The translations under genes and the position numbers were made by a program. Below the pieces are notes generated by a model. The model worked only from the letters and a program-made list of their open reading frames with translations. It made no database searches and was not told the origin of the DNA. DNA of 64,000 bases, taken from positions 2,585,001 to 2,649,000 of the forward strand of contig NZ_CP049259.1 in NCBI RefSeq assembly GCF_011047315.1. Direction: 5' to 3'. How positions within the stretch are numbered: position 1 is the stretch's first letter; every line of letters starts with the position of its first letter. This document shows, piece after piece, positions 18,617-28,478 of this stretch. This DNA is from Altererythrobacter sp. BO-6. GTDB taxonomy: Bacteria > Pseudomonadota > Alphaproteobacteria > Sphingomonadales > Sphingomonadaceae.

Positions 18617-19520
18617 AGCTGGATAATCTACCTGAAGTACGCGGCAAACTGAGCAGCGATGCGCCGCTTGCCAAGCTGGTCTGGTTCAAGGCCGGCGGAC
18701 GGGCCGACTGGCTGTTCGAACCCGCTGACCTGGCGGATTTGCAGCAATTCCTGCGGGCGCTGGGCGGCAGCGTGCCGGTGATGCCGCTGGGGCTGGGATC
18801 GAACCTGATCGTGCGCGATGGCGGTGTGCCGGGCGTGGTCGTGCGGCTGGGCAAGGCCTTTGCCGGAGTGGAAGTCCTCGAAGGCAATCGGCTGGAATGC
18901 GGCGGCGGGGCGAGCGGTATTTTGGTCTCCTCGACCGCGCGCGACGCCGGGATTGCCGGGCTGGAATTCCTGCGCGGGATCCGGGCACCGTCGGCGGCTT
19001 CGTGAAGATGAACGGCGGCGCCTATGGCCGCGAAGTCTCCTCGATCCTGATCGATTGCGATGTGGTGATGCCCACCGGTGAGCTGGTGACATTGCCGGCC
19101 TCGGCGCTCAAATACACCTATCGCCATTCCGACTTGCCGGAAGGCGCGATTGTGGTCGCCGCGCGGTTCGAAGGCGCGCCCGGAGAGCCTGCCGCCATCG
19201 GTGCGGAAATGGACCGGATTGCCGCCGCGCGCGAAGCTTCGCAACCGCTCCGCACCAAGACCGGCGGATCGACCTTCAAGAACCCCGACCCGCATGTTGC
19301 GGGCGGGCGCAAGGCGTGGGAACTGGTCGATGCGGCCGGTTGCCGCGGGCTGATGGTGGGCGGCGCGCAGGTGAGCGAGAAACACACCAACTTCCTGATC
19401 AACACCGGCGAAGCGACCAGTAGCGAGATCGAAGCGCTGGGCGAGGAAGTGCGCCGCCGCGTGCGCGACATGTCGGGCGTAGAGCTCGAATGGGAAATCC
19501 AGCGGGTGGGGCGGCAGTGA
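18613..19520 (+). CDS. murB: UDP-N-acetylenolpyruvoylglucosamine reductase MurB, apparent frameshift
   Basis: FAD enzyme that reduces UDP-GlcNAc-enolpyruvate to UDP-MurNAc. Residues 1-121 ([20 protein letters not shown]) lie in the first frame, which then reaches a stop at 19005. From about 18983 the -1 frame continues the protein as [15 protein letters not shown] and includes GGSTFKNP and the C-terminal domain. Inserting one C in the CC at 18981-18982 restores the conserved LRGIPGTVGG and a 302-residue protein. The gene is normally essential, so a base-call error is likely. It starts in an ATGA overlap with murC. Confidence 0.93.
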
Positions 19521-19530
19521 GCGGAGCGAC

Positions 19531-20517
19531 ATGACCGGCCTTCCCAAACTTCACGTTGCAGTCCTGATGGGCGGCTGGGCCAACGAGCGGGAAGTCTCGC
19601 TGACCAGTGGCAAGGGCGTGGCCGATGCGCTGGAATCGCGCGGCCATCGCGTGACACGTATCGACATGGACCGGCAAGTTGCGGCCCGGCTGGCCGCAGC
19701 TGCGCCCGATGTCGTGTTCAATGCGCTGCACGGGGTACCGGGCGAGGATGGCAGCGTGCAGGGCATGCTCGACCTGATGGGGATACCCTATACCCACTCG
19801 GGCCTGGCGACTTCGGTGATCGCAATCGACAAGCAGCTGACCAAGCTGGTGCTGCAGCCGCACGGCGTGCCGTTTCCGGGCGGGCGGATCGTGAAGAGTG
19901 CGGAGATTTTCGAGCGCGACCCGCTCCCCCGGCCCTATGTGCTGAAACCGGTCAATGAAGGCTCCTCGGTCGGCGTCGCGATCGTCACCGATGACAGCAA
20001 TTACGGCAATCCGATCGCCCGCAATGCGATCGGGCCGTGGCAGGATTTCGTCGAATTGCTGGCGGAACCGTTCATCAAGGGGCGCGAACTGACCGCCGGG
20101 GTGCTCGACACGGCGGAGGGGGCGCTTGCACTGGGCGTCACCGAACTGGTGATCGAAAGCGGCTTTTACGATTACGAGCACAAATATACCGATGGGCGAA
20201 CGGTGCATGTGTGCCCGGCGCAGATCCCGCCGCAGATCGCCGCGCTCTGCGAACATTACGCCCTGACCGCCCACCGTGTCCTCGGCTGTCGCGGGGTGAG
20301 CCGCACCGATTTCCGCTGGGATGACGAACTGGGGGAAGACGGGCTGTTCGTGCTGGAAACCAACACCCAGCCGGGCATGACGCCTTTGAGCCTTGTGCCT
20401 GAGCAGGGACGCAATGCCGGCATGGATTACGCCGACGTGGTCGAAGCGATCGTGGCGGATGCCTTGCGGCGCTACGCCCCGGACAAGCTCGCAGGGGGCG
20501 GCGATGGCCACGATTAG
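19531..20517 (+). CDS. ddl: D-alanine--D-alanine ligase
   Basis: ATP-grasp ligase making the D-Ala-D-Ala used by MurF. The 328-residue protein opens with VAVLMGGWANEREVSL (Ddl signature 1), has EGSSVGVAI in the ATP-grasp domain, and ends with the metal-binding LETNTQPGMT region. Length is normal. Its last 14 bp overlap ftsQ. Whether it is the only Ddl in the genome cannot be seen here. Confidence 0.96.
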   Translation: MTGLPKLHVAVLMGGWANEREVSLTSGKGVADALESRGHRVTRIDMDRQVAARLAAAAPDVVFNALHGVPGEDGSVQGMLDLMGIPYTHSGLATSVIAIDKQLTKLVLQPHGVPFPGGRIVKSAEIFERDPLPRPYVLKPVNEGSSVGVAIVTDDSNYGNPIARNAIGPWQDFVELLAEPFIKGRELTAGVLDTAEGALALGVTELVIESGFYDYEHKYTDGRTVHVCPAQIPPQIAALCEHYALTAHRVLGCRGVSRTDFRWDDELGEDGLFVLETNTQPGMTPLSLVPEQGRNAGMDYADVVEAIVADALRRYAPDKLAGGGDGHD

Positions 20518-21421
20518 ACGCTCTGCCAAAGGCGTGCGGCGCGTTGCGCAGGCCAATGACCGCGCCAGCAAGGCCCGCAAGGCGCGCAGCACCACCAACC
20601 GGGTGATCGACTGGCTGATGGGGCTGCTGCCCTTCACCGAAGAACAGCTGCAGCGGATTTTCCTGGGCATCATCATTTTTGCCGCCTTGGCACTGGCTTG
20701 GCTGATCGCCAGCCTCGCGGGTGTACCTGCGCTGCTGCAGGCAGAGATGGCGCATCTGGCCTCGCGCGCGGGCTTTGAGGTGCGCCATGTGCGCGTGTCC
20801 GGCGTCGAACGGATGAATGAGGATCGCGTGTATGAGCGTGTGCTGGGCGAGCGTGACCGGCCAATGCCGCAGGTCGATCTGGAGGCGATCCGCGCCGACT
20901 TGCTTGAGTTGCCGTGGGTGAAGGATGCGCGGGTCTCGCGCCAGCTGCCCGGCACGTTAGCGATCGATATCGTCGAACGCGAACCGCATGCCGTGCTGCA
21001 GAAACCTGACCGGTTCATGCTGGTCGATGTCGAGGGCAATGAACTGGAGGCGGTCAGCCGCGCGGCGATCGGGGATCGCCTGCTGATTTCCGGCCCGGGC
21101 GCCGCGCGGCAGGTTGCCGCGCTCGAACGCCTGCTCGATGCCGCCCCGGCTCTGCGGCCGCAGGTGCGTGGTGCGGAATGGGTCGGCAACCGGCGCTGGA
21201 ACCTGACTTTCGGGACACGGCAGGTGTTGGCGCTGCCGCAAGGCGAAGACGAAGCCGCCGCAGCGCTGGTTTCCTTCGCCCGACTCGACGGGCAGAACCG
21301 CCTGCTGGGCGGTGAAGTGGCGACCTTCGACATGCGCGCGCCGCCGCGCCTCTACATGCGCATCCCGGGCCGGGCAGACGCTGTGCTGAACGGCTCTGCA
21401 AAAACGGAAGAGACCAACTGA
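20504..21421 (+). CDS. ftsQ: Cell division protein FtsQ
   Basis: Bitopic divisome protein linking FtsB/FtsL to the septal synthases. The 305-residue protein has a basic cytoplasmic segment (about 1-45), one membrane helix (about 50-72), a POTRA domain beginning at GFEVRHVRVSGVER, and a beta domain with LPWVKDARVSRQLPG. The ATG at 20504 lies within the end of ddl; an earlier in-frame start at 20393 would lie inside ddl and is less likely. Its TGA shares a base with the ftsA ATG. Confidence 0.92.
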   Translation: MATIRRSAKGVRRVAQANDRASKARKARSTTNRVIDWLMGLLPFTEEQLQRIFLGIIIFAALALAWLIASLAGVPALLQAEMAHLASRAGFEVRHVRVSGVERMNEDRVYERVLGERDRPMPQVDLEAIRADLLELPWVKDARVSRQLPGTLAIDIVEREPHAVLQKPDRFMLVDVEGNELEAVSRAAIGDRLLISGPGAARQVAALERLLDAAPALRPQVRGAEWVGNRRWNLTFGTRQVLALPQGEDEAAAALVSFARLDGQNRLLGGEVATFDMRAPPRLYMRIPGRADAVLNGSAKTEETN

Positions 21422-22702
21422 TGGCTGCCACTCGCTTCATCCGCTATTTTGGCGCCGTCAATATCGGTTCGTTCCGGATCTCGGCGATGATCATGGGGCT
21501 GACCGAAAGCGGCGAGTTGCAGGTACTGGGTTCGGGCCACCGCGCCTCCAACGGGATCAAGCGCGGCTATGTCACCGACATGGCAGCTGCAACCTATGCC
21601 ATTCGCGACGCGGTCGAACGCGCCGAAAAGAACGCCGGCACCAGTGTGCAAAGCGTGTGGGTCGGTTGCGCCGGGGCGGGGCTGGCGAGCCAGGTTGCCA
21701 AGGTGGAAATCGATATCGGCGGGCGCCGGATCGAAGAAGAGGATATCGAACACCTGCTGATCGCCGCGCGCGACACGATCCAGCCTGACGGGCGGATGGT
21801 GCTGCATGCCCAGCCAGCGCATTACACGCTCGATGGCGCACATGGGGTTGCTAACCCCAAGGGACTGCACGCCGAACGGCTGGGGGTCGATATCCACGTG
21901 ATGCTGGCCGATGGGGCGCCGGTGCGCAACCTGACCGAGGCGGTGCAGAATGCGCATCTGGACGTCGAGGCAGTGGTCGCGGCGCCGCTCGCTGCGGGCT
22001 ATGCATGTCTCAGCGAGGAAGAGCGCGAGCTGGGTGTGGCGCTGGTCGAAATCGGCGGGGAAGTGACCAACGTAGCGGTCTATGCCGGCGGCATGCTGCT
22101 GGGCCTCAAGGCGCTGCCTTACGGTTCGGGCGACATCAGCGATGCCATCGCGTCGGCCTTCGGCATTCGCAAGTTCCAGGCCGAGCGGCTGAAGTGCGTC
22201 TCGGGTTCGGCGATCGCCAGCCCGACTGACCATCGCGAGATGATCCCGGTTAACGGTCCGGGCGACGACCAGGCGGGCCCGGTGGCGCGCGGCGCGGATG
22301 ACAAAAACCGCATCGCCAGGGCAGAGCTGGTGTCGATCGTGACGCAGCATCTTTCCGGCCTGACCGACGAGATCGGTCGCGCGCTCAAGTCGATGGGCTT
22401 TACCGGTATACGCGGCGGGCAAGTGGTGATGACCGGCGGTGGTGCCGAACTGGCCGGGCTGGCGGAATTCGCGCAGGGCGCGCTGGGCATGCCGGTCCGG
22501 ATCGGCCGCCCCCCCGCGCTCACCGGCTTGCCCGAAGCGCATGCGACGCCCGGATTCGCGACGCTGGCGGGGCTTTGCCTCTATGCTGCGGATGATCCGA
22601 TCGACATCCGCTTCGATCGGCGAAACGCGCGCGCCCATCACGCGCTTGGGTGGGGTTCTGGGCCTGGATCGGCTGTGGCGCGCGTTGCGAGAGAGTTTTT
22701 GA
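21421..22702 (+). CDS. ftsA: Cell division protein FtsA, apparent frameshift near the C-terminus
   Basis: Actin-like ATPase that tethers FtsZ to the membrane. Up to about 22610 the frame encodes a standard FtsA (RYFGAVNIGSFRIS, VEIGGEVTNVAVY, GGGAELAGL). As written it continues to 22803 with a 60-residue unrelated tail. In the +1 frame from about 22612 the sequence reads IGETRAPITRLGGVL then GLDRLWRALRESF and stops at 22702; this is the typical amphipathic membrane-targeting helix. Removing one base at 22610-22613 gives about 426 residues, the usual length. Sequencing error is the likely cause. Followed by ftsZ after 133 bp. Confidence 0.92.
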
Positions 22703-22835
22703 AGGAAAAAGGTGCTATCAGCCGTGCCTTAACCACTGTGGATAAGGGTTATTGCGCTATCAAACGTATAGCAGCTTTGTGCCACATAGGCGCTAATGGT
22801 TAATAGGGCCGAGGTGTGCCCGGAGGATCTACGTC
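22703..22835 (+). promoter_or_regulatory. ftsA-ftsZ gap with inverted TTAACC/GGTTAA and AT-rich segment
   Basis: This 133-bp gap is the largest within the cluster and the least GC-rich. It contains CCTTAACC at about 22728-22735 and GGTTAA at about 22798-22803, and an AT-rich stretch (TATCAAACGTATAGC, about 22757-22771) that could hold a separate ftsZ promoter. TTAA half-sites recall CtrA boxes, but no full TTAA-N7-TTAA is present. CGGAGGATC before the ATG supplies the ribosome-binding site. Confidence 0.35.
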
Positions 22836-24479
22836 ATGAGCATCAATATCGGACCGGCAACGAGCGACGATCTTAAGCCCCGGATCACCGTAGTCGGGAT
22901 CGGCGGCGCGGGCGGCAATGCGATCGCCAACATGATCGACGCGCAGATCGAAGGCGTCGACTTCATCGTTGCCAACACCGATGCGCAGGCACTCAGCATG
23001 TCGCAGGCGCCGACCAAGATCCAGCTTGGGCCGGAGATCACCGGCGGCCTGGGTGCTGGCGCCCGCCCTGAAGTGGGCAAGGCGGCTGCAGAAGAAACCG
23101 TCGCCGAAATCGAGGACGCGCTCGAAGGCGTGAACATGGTGTTCATCGCGGCCGGCATGGGCGGCGGCACTGGCACGGGTGCGGCTCCGGTGATTGCCGA
23201 GGCTGCCCGGCGCAAGGGTGTGCTGACCGTTGGCGTGGTGACCAAGCCGTTCCTGTTCGAAGGATCGCGCCGCATGCGTGCTGCCGATGCCGGTATCGAA
23301 GAACTGCAGAAGCACGTCGATACGCTGATCGTGATCCCCAACCAGAACCTGTTCCTGATCGCCAAGGCGGAAACCACCTTCAAGGAAGCGTTCCAGCTGG
23401 CAGACGAAGTGCTGCAGCAGGGCGTGCGCTCGATCACTGATCTGATGGTTATGCCGGGCCTGATCAACCTCGACTTTGCCGACGTGCGTTCGGTGATGAG
23501 CGAGATGGGCAAGGCGATGATGGGCACGGGCGAGGGCGAGGGTGAAAGCCGCGCGCTCGAAGCGGCGGAACGCGCAATTGCCAACCCGCTGCTCGATGGC
23601 GTGTCGATGCAGGGCGCAAAGGGCGTCATCATTTCGATCATCGGCGGCGAAGACATGAAGCTGCTCGAAGTCGATGAGGCGGCGAACCACATCCGCGAAC
23701 TGGTGGATGAAGACGCCAACATCATCTGGGGTTCGGCCTTCAATCCCGACCTCGAAGGCAAAATCCGCGTATCGGTCGTCGCCACCGGTATTGACCAGCA
23801 TGCCGTGCAGCGCGCGCCTGAAAGTGCACCGATTTCGCTTGGCATGGGCCGTGCGCCCAAGCGCCCCGTGCTGGAACTGCCCGAAGAAACCGCCGCGCCG
23901 GAAATGCCCGCGCCCGAACCGGTCGAAGAAGAGCCCTTCGAGCTGGCGATGGATGCAGCCGAGCCCGTCGAGGAAATCTACGAGCCCGAGGCCGAGCTCG
24001 ACGATGAGCCGGCTGGTGAGCCGTTTGACCTGAGCGGGATGCAGCTTGGCGACGAGATGGGCGAAGACGAGGAAGACGATGACGTTGATGGTATCGTCGA
24101 TCCGCTCGCAGGTCTGCGCAATGATGACGATGACGGCTATGGTGAATTTGGCGGTGGCGGTCAGGGCTATGGCAGCGAACCGAGCGACGAACCAATGGAT
24201 CTCACCGAAGAGGCCGGAAGTGGCACTGGTGCTGCGGAACCTGCAGCCAGCGATGACGCTGCGCAGCCAGGGGGCAGGCGCGCCTCGATCCTGGGCGGCG
24301 GTGGAGCCGGCGGCGCGGCAGCGGGCGCTGCGGCAAGTGGCGGCAGCACCCTGTTCGAACGCATGGCCAACCTCTCTCGCGGGGTGGAACGGCCCGAGGA
24401 TGAGGACGAGGATGAAGACGATGCAGGTGGTTCATCGCTCAGCATCCCGCGGTTCCTGGGGCGCCAGAATAACCAGTAA
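22836..24479 (+). CDS. ftsZ: Cell division protein FtsZ
   Basis: Tubulin-like GTPase that forms the Z ring. The GTPase core (about residues 1-320) has the tubulin signature GGGTGTG at residues 109-115. At 547 residues it is much longer than the usual 380-400: a linker of about 200 residues, extremely acidic (Glu/Asp runs) and then Gly/Ala-rich, separates the core from the conserved C-terminal peptide (SIPRFLGRQ) that binds FtsA and other partners. Long linkers are known in alphaproteobacterial FtsZ. It ends the dcw cluster. Confidence 0.97.
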   Translation: MSINIGPATSDDLKPRITVVGIGGAGGNAIANMIDAQIEGVDFIVANTDAQALSMSQAPTKIQLGPEITGGLGAGARPEVGKAAAEETVAEIEDALEGVNMVFIAAGMGGGTGTGAAPVIAEAARRKGVLTVGVVTKPFLFEGSRRMRAADAGIEELQKHVDTLIVIPNQNLFLIAKAETTFKEAFQLADEVLQQGVRSITDLMVMPGLINLDFADVRSVMSEMGKAMMGTGEGEGESRALEAAERAIANPLLDGVSMQGAKGVIISIIGGEDMKLLEVDEAANHIRELVDEDANIIWGSAFNPDLEGKIRVSVVATGIDQHAVQRAPESAPISLGMGRAPKRPVLELPEETAAPEMPAPEPVEEEPFELAMDAAEPVEEIYEPEAELDDEPAGEPFDLSGMQLGDEMGEDEEDDDVDGIVDPLAGLRNDDDDGYGEFGGGGQGYGSEPSDEPMDLTEEAGSGTGAAEPAASDDAAQPGGRRASILGGGGAGGAAAGAAASGGSTLFERMANLSRGVERPEDEDEDEDDAGGSSLSIPRFLGRQNNQ

Positions 24480-24571
24480 TCGGCCCAGACTGCGCGGTTT
24501 GTCGTAGAATTTCCCGCAGTTCGGCTCACTCGGGCTGGCGCGGGGCGATCTCCTGATCTCTTAGCGCCGGT

Positions 24572-25961
24572 ATGACGCTCATGCGATTCCCTTGGTCACC
24601 ATCAATCGGTGCGTCGCTTCTGTTTGCGCTGATCTGTGTTCCTGCTGCGAGCGCCCAGCAATCTGCGGCGCCTGCCACCTCGCGCGAGGTGGTCCAGGCC
24701 TTGCCAACGCCGGAAGTCGAGCGATTGCGGGTGGCGCTGCAGCGACTGGCAGGCAATCCGCAGGATCTTGCAGCGCTGGTCGAGGCTGGCGAGGCGTCGC
24801 TGGGTGTGGAAGATCTCGATGCCGCGTTGGGCTTTTTCGGCAGGGCTCTGGAACTGTCACCATCCGATGCAAGGGCCAAGCTGGGCATGGCTTCGGTCTA
24901 TTTGCGCTCCCAACGCCCGATCCAGGCGCTGCAGATGTTTTCCGAGGCGGAACAGGCAGGTGTCTCGCTGGAGGCGTTCCTGGGCGACTGGGGGCTGGCG
25001 CAGGACCTGGTTGGCAACAACGCCTTGGCCCAGCAAAGCTATCGCAAGGTGCTGGAAACCCGCCCTGACGAGACGGTGCGCCGCCGGTTGGCAATCAGCC
25101 TTGCCATTTCCGGCGACCGCGCCGGGTTCGAAGCGGCGTTGCTGCCCCTGCTCGAGCGGAAGGATCTCGCCGCCTATCGCGCGCGCTCATTCGGCCTGGC
25201 GATTCTGGGTGATACCGAGACGGCCGGCGCGCTGGCGAACCAGTTGATGCCCGCGGATCTTGCCAGCCGGATGGCGCCCTACCTTGCCTATATGCCGCGG
25301 CTGACCAAGGCGCAGCAGGCTGCCGCTGCCAATCTTGGCATATTCCCGCGCGCGGCAGAGATCGGTCGTGACGATCCCCGCCTGGCGGGATTTGCGACGT
25401 CGGGGAACCGGACGGCGACGCAGGCCGGCAACCGCCTTGCGCCGCGCGGGGGCGCCGCTGGGCCAGTCGACGCCTCGTCCTGCCAGAGATGCTGCGCCGG
25501 CGCCCAGCGAGAGCCGCCTGGCACAGGTCAGCCGCGAACAATCGGTTCCCAAGCCCAGCGTATCGGAAGCTTTCAACGGACTGGCCGATCCGGTCGCTCC
25601 CCGGGCTGCAGCGCGCCCCGGCGCGGTTGACGTCACCGCCATTTCGATCCCGCGCGAAGCCCGGCCCAAGCCGGCCGAGCCAGTGCGCGTGGCGCACCCC
25701 AGCCGCCACTGGGTGCAGGTTGCGACCGGGCGTGACCTTGATGCGCTGAAGTTTGACTGGCGCCGGCTGACGCGCCGTGTGCCTGACCTGCTCGGTAAGC
25801 AGAAGCCCCATGTCGCCAGCTGGGGGCGTGCCACACGCTTGCTCGCCGGTCCTTTCCGGAACGAGGGCGACGCACGTGACCTGGCCAGTGCGCTGCGGGC
25901 CGAAGGGCTCGACAGCTTTACTTTCACAAGCGGTGATGGCGAAGAAGTATCTGAATTATAA
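24572..25961 (+). CDS. Exported TPR and SPOR-domain protein, apparent frameshift
   Basis: Signal peptide (VPAASAQQ cleavage region), TPR-like helical repeats (about residues 35-250, e.g. LDAALGFFGRALELSPSDARAKLG), a Pro/Ala/Arg linker, and a C-terminal SPOR-like domain (HWVQVATGRD to LAGPFRNEGDARDLASAL) that in other proteins binds denuded septal glycan. The SPOR half is in the +1 frame. The junction lies within about 25380-25500; a G5 run at 25448-25452 is the best candidate, and dropping one G joins NRLAPRGAPLGQS. Corrected length is about 462 residues. Adjacency to ftsZ suits a division or septum role, which is inferred. Confidence 0.75.
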
Positions 25962-26105
25962 AATAAAAGCCTTCATTCACAGCTTTCTTTGCACAGGCTT
26001 TGAACAAGCGAGTGCGGTTCTCCCCAGCAGGCTCGCATACAACCATTGCCTTTCCCCCTTTGCCCAAGGCAATCAGCAGCCGATGCAAAGCAAGAAAGCC
26101 CCCGC

Positions 26106-26612
26106 ATGAGACCCCGCGAAGTCGATTATGACGCGTCGGACGATGCCGCACCGGTAGAGATGCTGGCGGCGCTGTTCGAGGCGCGCGGCTGGGCGTTCGA
26201 GATCACCAGCGAGAGTGAGCTGGCCGGTGAGGTGCAGGGCAGCTGGGCCAAATACCAGATCAAGGCGATCTGGCGCGGCGATGACAATGTCCTGCAATTG
26301 CTATGCCTGCCGGACATCCGCGTGGCCGATGACAAGCGCAAGCAGGCCTATGAATTGCTTGCGCTGGTCAATGAACAGATGTGGCTGGGCCATTTCGACA
26401 TCTGGTCGAACGGAAATGTGCTGCTTTATCGCCACGGCGCGCTGCTGGGCGATGAAGGCCTGCTCAGCATCGACCAGGCGCAAGCGTTGGTTGAAACCGC
26501 GATCGACGAATGCGACCGGTTCTATCCGGCGTTCCAGTTTGTGCTGTGGGGCGACAAGAGCCCGCGAACTGCGCTTGAAAGCGCCCTTGTGGATGCCGCG
26601 GGCGAGGCCTAG
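26106..26612 (+). CDS. YbjN domain-containing protein
   Basis: A 168-residue cytoplasmic protein of the YbjN family, related to type III secretion chaperone-like folds. Conserved features include the early FEARGWAFEIT strand-helix, the central CLPDIRVADDKRKQAYELLALVNEQMWLGHF (in part) and the C-terminal DECDRFYPAFQFVLW segment. Function of alphaproteobacterial members is not established. The ATG at 26106 is preferred over 26046, which adds non-conserved sequence. It precedes proC by 29 bp on the same strand, so the two are probably co-transcribed. Confidence 0.85.
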   Translation: MRPREVDYDASDDAAPVEMLAALFEARGWAFEITSESELAGEVQGSWAKYQIKAIWRGDDNVLQLLCLPDIRVADDKRKQAYELLALVNEQMWLGHFDIWSNGNVLLYRHGALLGDEGLLSIDQAQALVETAIDECDRFYPAFQFVLWGDKSPRTALESALVDAAGEA

Positions 26613-26641
26613 TTCAATCGCCTCAGCAACGGGGCGAAGAC

Positions 26642-27448
26642 ATGATTGGAAAACTCCTCATCATCGGCTGCGGCAATATGGGCGGGGCGATGCTGGCTGG
26701 CTGGCTGGCAGCAGGTGAGGACCCTGCTAGATTCGCAGTGCTCGATCCGGCGCTGCCCGAAGCGCCGCAGGGGGTGACGCTCCACCGTACGCCGCCTGAG
26801 GGCGCAACCCATGATGCGGTCCTGCTGGGCTTCAAGCCGCAGCAACTTGCAAACCTTGCGCCCGGGCTGCAATCGCTGACCGGTACAGGGGTCACAGTCT
26901 ATTCGCTGCTGGCGGGCATTGATTGCGCGATGCTGGCAGAGGCCTTTCCCTCAGCGGATGCGCATGTGCGCGTGATGCCCAACCTCGCCGCGCGAATAGG
27001 CAAGTCGCCGGTGATCCTGGCGCAATCGGGCCTGAGTGCAGCCCAGCGAAGTTCTGCACAGGCTCTGTTCGCCAAGCTCGGGACAGCGCTGTGGCTGGAA
27101 GACGAGGCGCAGTTTGACCTGGTGACCGCACTGGCGGGATCGGGTCCGGGCTTCGTCTATCGCTTTATCGATGCCCTGGCGGCGGCGACAGAGGAATTGG
27201 GGCTGGAGCGGACACTGGCGGACGAATTGGCGCTGGCGATGGTCGAGGGGGCAAGCGCCTTGGCCGCGGGTGCGGACGTAAGCCCCGGCGAACTTGCTGA
27301 CCGGGTCGCCAGCCCGGGCGGGATGACGCGCGAAGGCCTGAATGTGCTAGATGCCAATAACGCATTGAAATCGCTGTTAACTACCACATTGCAGGCAACT
27401 GCGGCGAAAGGTGCCGAATTGGGCCGGGCGGCACGCGCAAAGGGTTAA
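26642..27448 (+). CDS. proC: Pyrroline-5-carboxylate reductase
   Basis: NAD(P)H enzyme for the last step of proline synthesis. The 268-residue protein has the N-terminal Rossmann motif GCGNMGGAM (residues 8-16) and the C-terminal P5CR signature region around ALAGSGPGFVYRFIDAL and SPGGMTREGL. Length is typical. proB lies about 5.4 kb downstream and the catabolic putA about 17 kb downstream, so synthesis and breakdown of proline are both represented; proA is not in this window. Confidence 0.95.
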   Translation: MIGKLLIIGCGNMGGAMLAGWLAAGEDPARFAVLDPALPEAPQGVTLHRTPPEGATHDAVLLGFKPQQLANLAPGLQSLTGTGVTVYSLLAGIDCAMLAEAFPSADAHVRVMPNLAARIGKSPVILAQSGLSAAQRSSAQALFAKLGTALWLEDEAQFDLVTALAGSGPGFVYRFIDALAAATEELGLERTLADELALAMVEGASALAAGADVSPGELADRVASPGGMTREGLNVLDANNALKSLLTTTLQATAAKGAELGRAARAKG

Positions 27449-27464
27449 GCAGTTGCACGCTTTG

Positions 27465-27522
27465 CAAGCCGGTTTTGCTTGAAAATCAGCACCCGTGTTG
27501 CGATATTGCAGCTACCGGCTTG
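27465..27522 (+). other. Long inverted repeat in the leader of the Bax inhibitor-1 gene
   Basis: CAAGCCGGT (27465-27473) and ACCGGCTTG (27514-27522) form a perfect 9-bp stem enclosing about 40 nt, 30 nt before the ATG at 27553. A structured leader called ybhL has been described in front of this gene family in Rhizobiales; whether this is related is not known from the sequence alone. Confidence 0.35.
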
Positions 27523-27552
27523 TCGTCGCTCGGCGCCGGAATGGAGTTTGCA

Positions 27553-28293
27553 ATGACTGATTTCAACGAAACCCAGCGCATGCGGCAGCAGGAGCAGGGC
27601 TTCGCCGGCGCTTCGGTGCCGCGCACCGGCGTCACTTTTGATGCCGGCCTGCGCAAGCACATGCTGTCGATCTACAATTACATGACCTCGGGCATCCTGC
27701 TCACCGGCATCGTCGCACTGCTGACGGCGCAGTCGGGGCTGGTTTACAGCTTCGCGGGCGGCCCGCTGATGTGGCTGGTCGCGCTTTCGCCGCTGGCGAT
27801 CGTATTCGCCATGAGCTTTGGCGCGAACCGCTTCAGCAAGGGCACGCTGCAGATGATGTTCTGGGGCTTTGCCACGCTGATGGGCTTGTCGATGTCGACC
27901 ATTTTCCTGGTCTTCACCGGCGGTTCGATCGCGGCGACCTTCTTCGCCACCGCAGCGGCTTTTGCTGGCTTGAGCCTCTATGGCTACACCACGCAAAAGG
28001 ACCTCAGCGGCTGGGGCAGCTTCCTGATCATGGGTGTGGTTGGCTTGATTATTGCCAGCCTGCTTAACCTGTGGCTGCAGTCGCCCGCGCTGATGTGGGC
28101 GGTCAGCTTCATCGGTGTGCTGATCTTTGCGGGCCTTACCGCCTATGACACACAGCGCCTGAAGCGCGAATATGCCTATTATCGCGGCACGGAATTCGCC
28201 GGCAAGGCGATCATTCTTGGCGCACTCAGCCTGTATCTGGACTTCATCAACATGTTCCAGTTCCTGCTGCAGTTCATGGGCCAGCGCGAGTAA
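27553..28293 (+). CDS. Bax inhibitor-1/YccA family membrane protein
   Basis: A 246-residue polytopic inner-membrane protein of the BI-1/YbhL/YccA family with about seven hydrophobic helices and the family end segment (LSLYLDFINMFQFLLQF). Homologues act as calcium leak channels or modulate FtsH proteolysis; the role here is unassigned. The ATG at 27553 is chosen because GGAG lies 7 nt upstream; an in-frame ATG at 27541 is within that site. A strong terminator follows at 28333. Confidence 0.9.
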   Translation: MTDFNETQRMRQQEQGFAGASVPRTGVTFDAGLRKHMLSIYNYMTSGILLTGIVALLTAQSGLVYSFAGGPLMWLVALSPLAIVFAMSFGANRFSKGTLQMMFWGFATLMGLSMSTIFLVFTGGSIAATFFATAAAFAGLSLYGYTTQKDLSGWGSFLIMGVVGLIIASLLNLWLQSPALMWAVSFIGVLIFAGLTAYDTQRLKREYAYYRGTEFAGKAIILGALSLYLDFINMFQFLLQFMGQRE

Positions 28294-28332
28294 TCGCCAA
28301 GCGCCCGGTCGCACGCACGACTCGTTTCACCG

Positions 28333-28366
28333 ATGCCCGAGGCGCCCAATGCGTCTCGGGCATTTT
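28333..28366 (+). terminator. Rho-independent terminator after the BI-1 gene
   Basis: ATGCCCGAG (28333-28341) pairs perfectly with CTCGGGCAT (28355-28363), a 9-bp stem with a 13-nt loop, followed by TTTT and CTTT. Position 40 bp after the stop suits termination of the preceding transcript. Confidence 0.85.
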
Positions 28367-28478
28367 CTTTACCTCAAAGTGGGTATATTCCCGCCCGGTT
28401 AACCCTCGGGATTCAGCCCGCGTTAGTGATGCGCTGGCTAGCTTTCCGGAGAACCGCAACCAAAGGGCAGGGTAAATC

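Noticed and set aside
19399..21333. 644-codon minus-strand ORF opposite murB-ddl-ftsQ
   Set aside because: Ser/Arg-rich shadow frame without domains; the sense genes are essential and conserved.
22703..22803. Lineage-specific C-terminal extension of FtsA
   Set aside because: The conserved amphipathic helix is found in the +1 frame ending at 22702, so the extension is a frameshift product.
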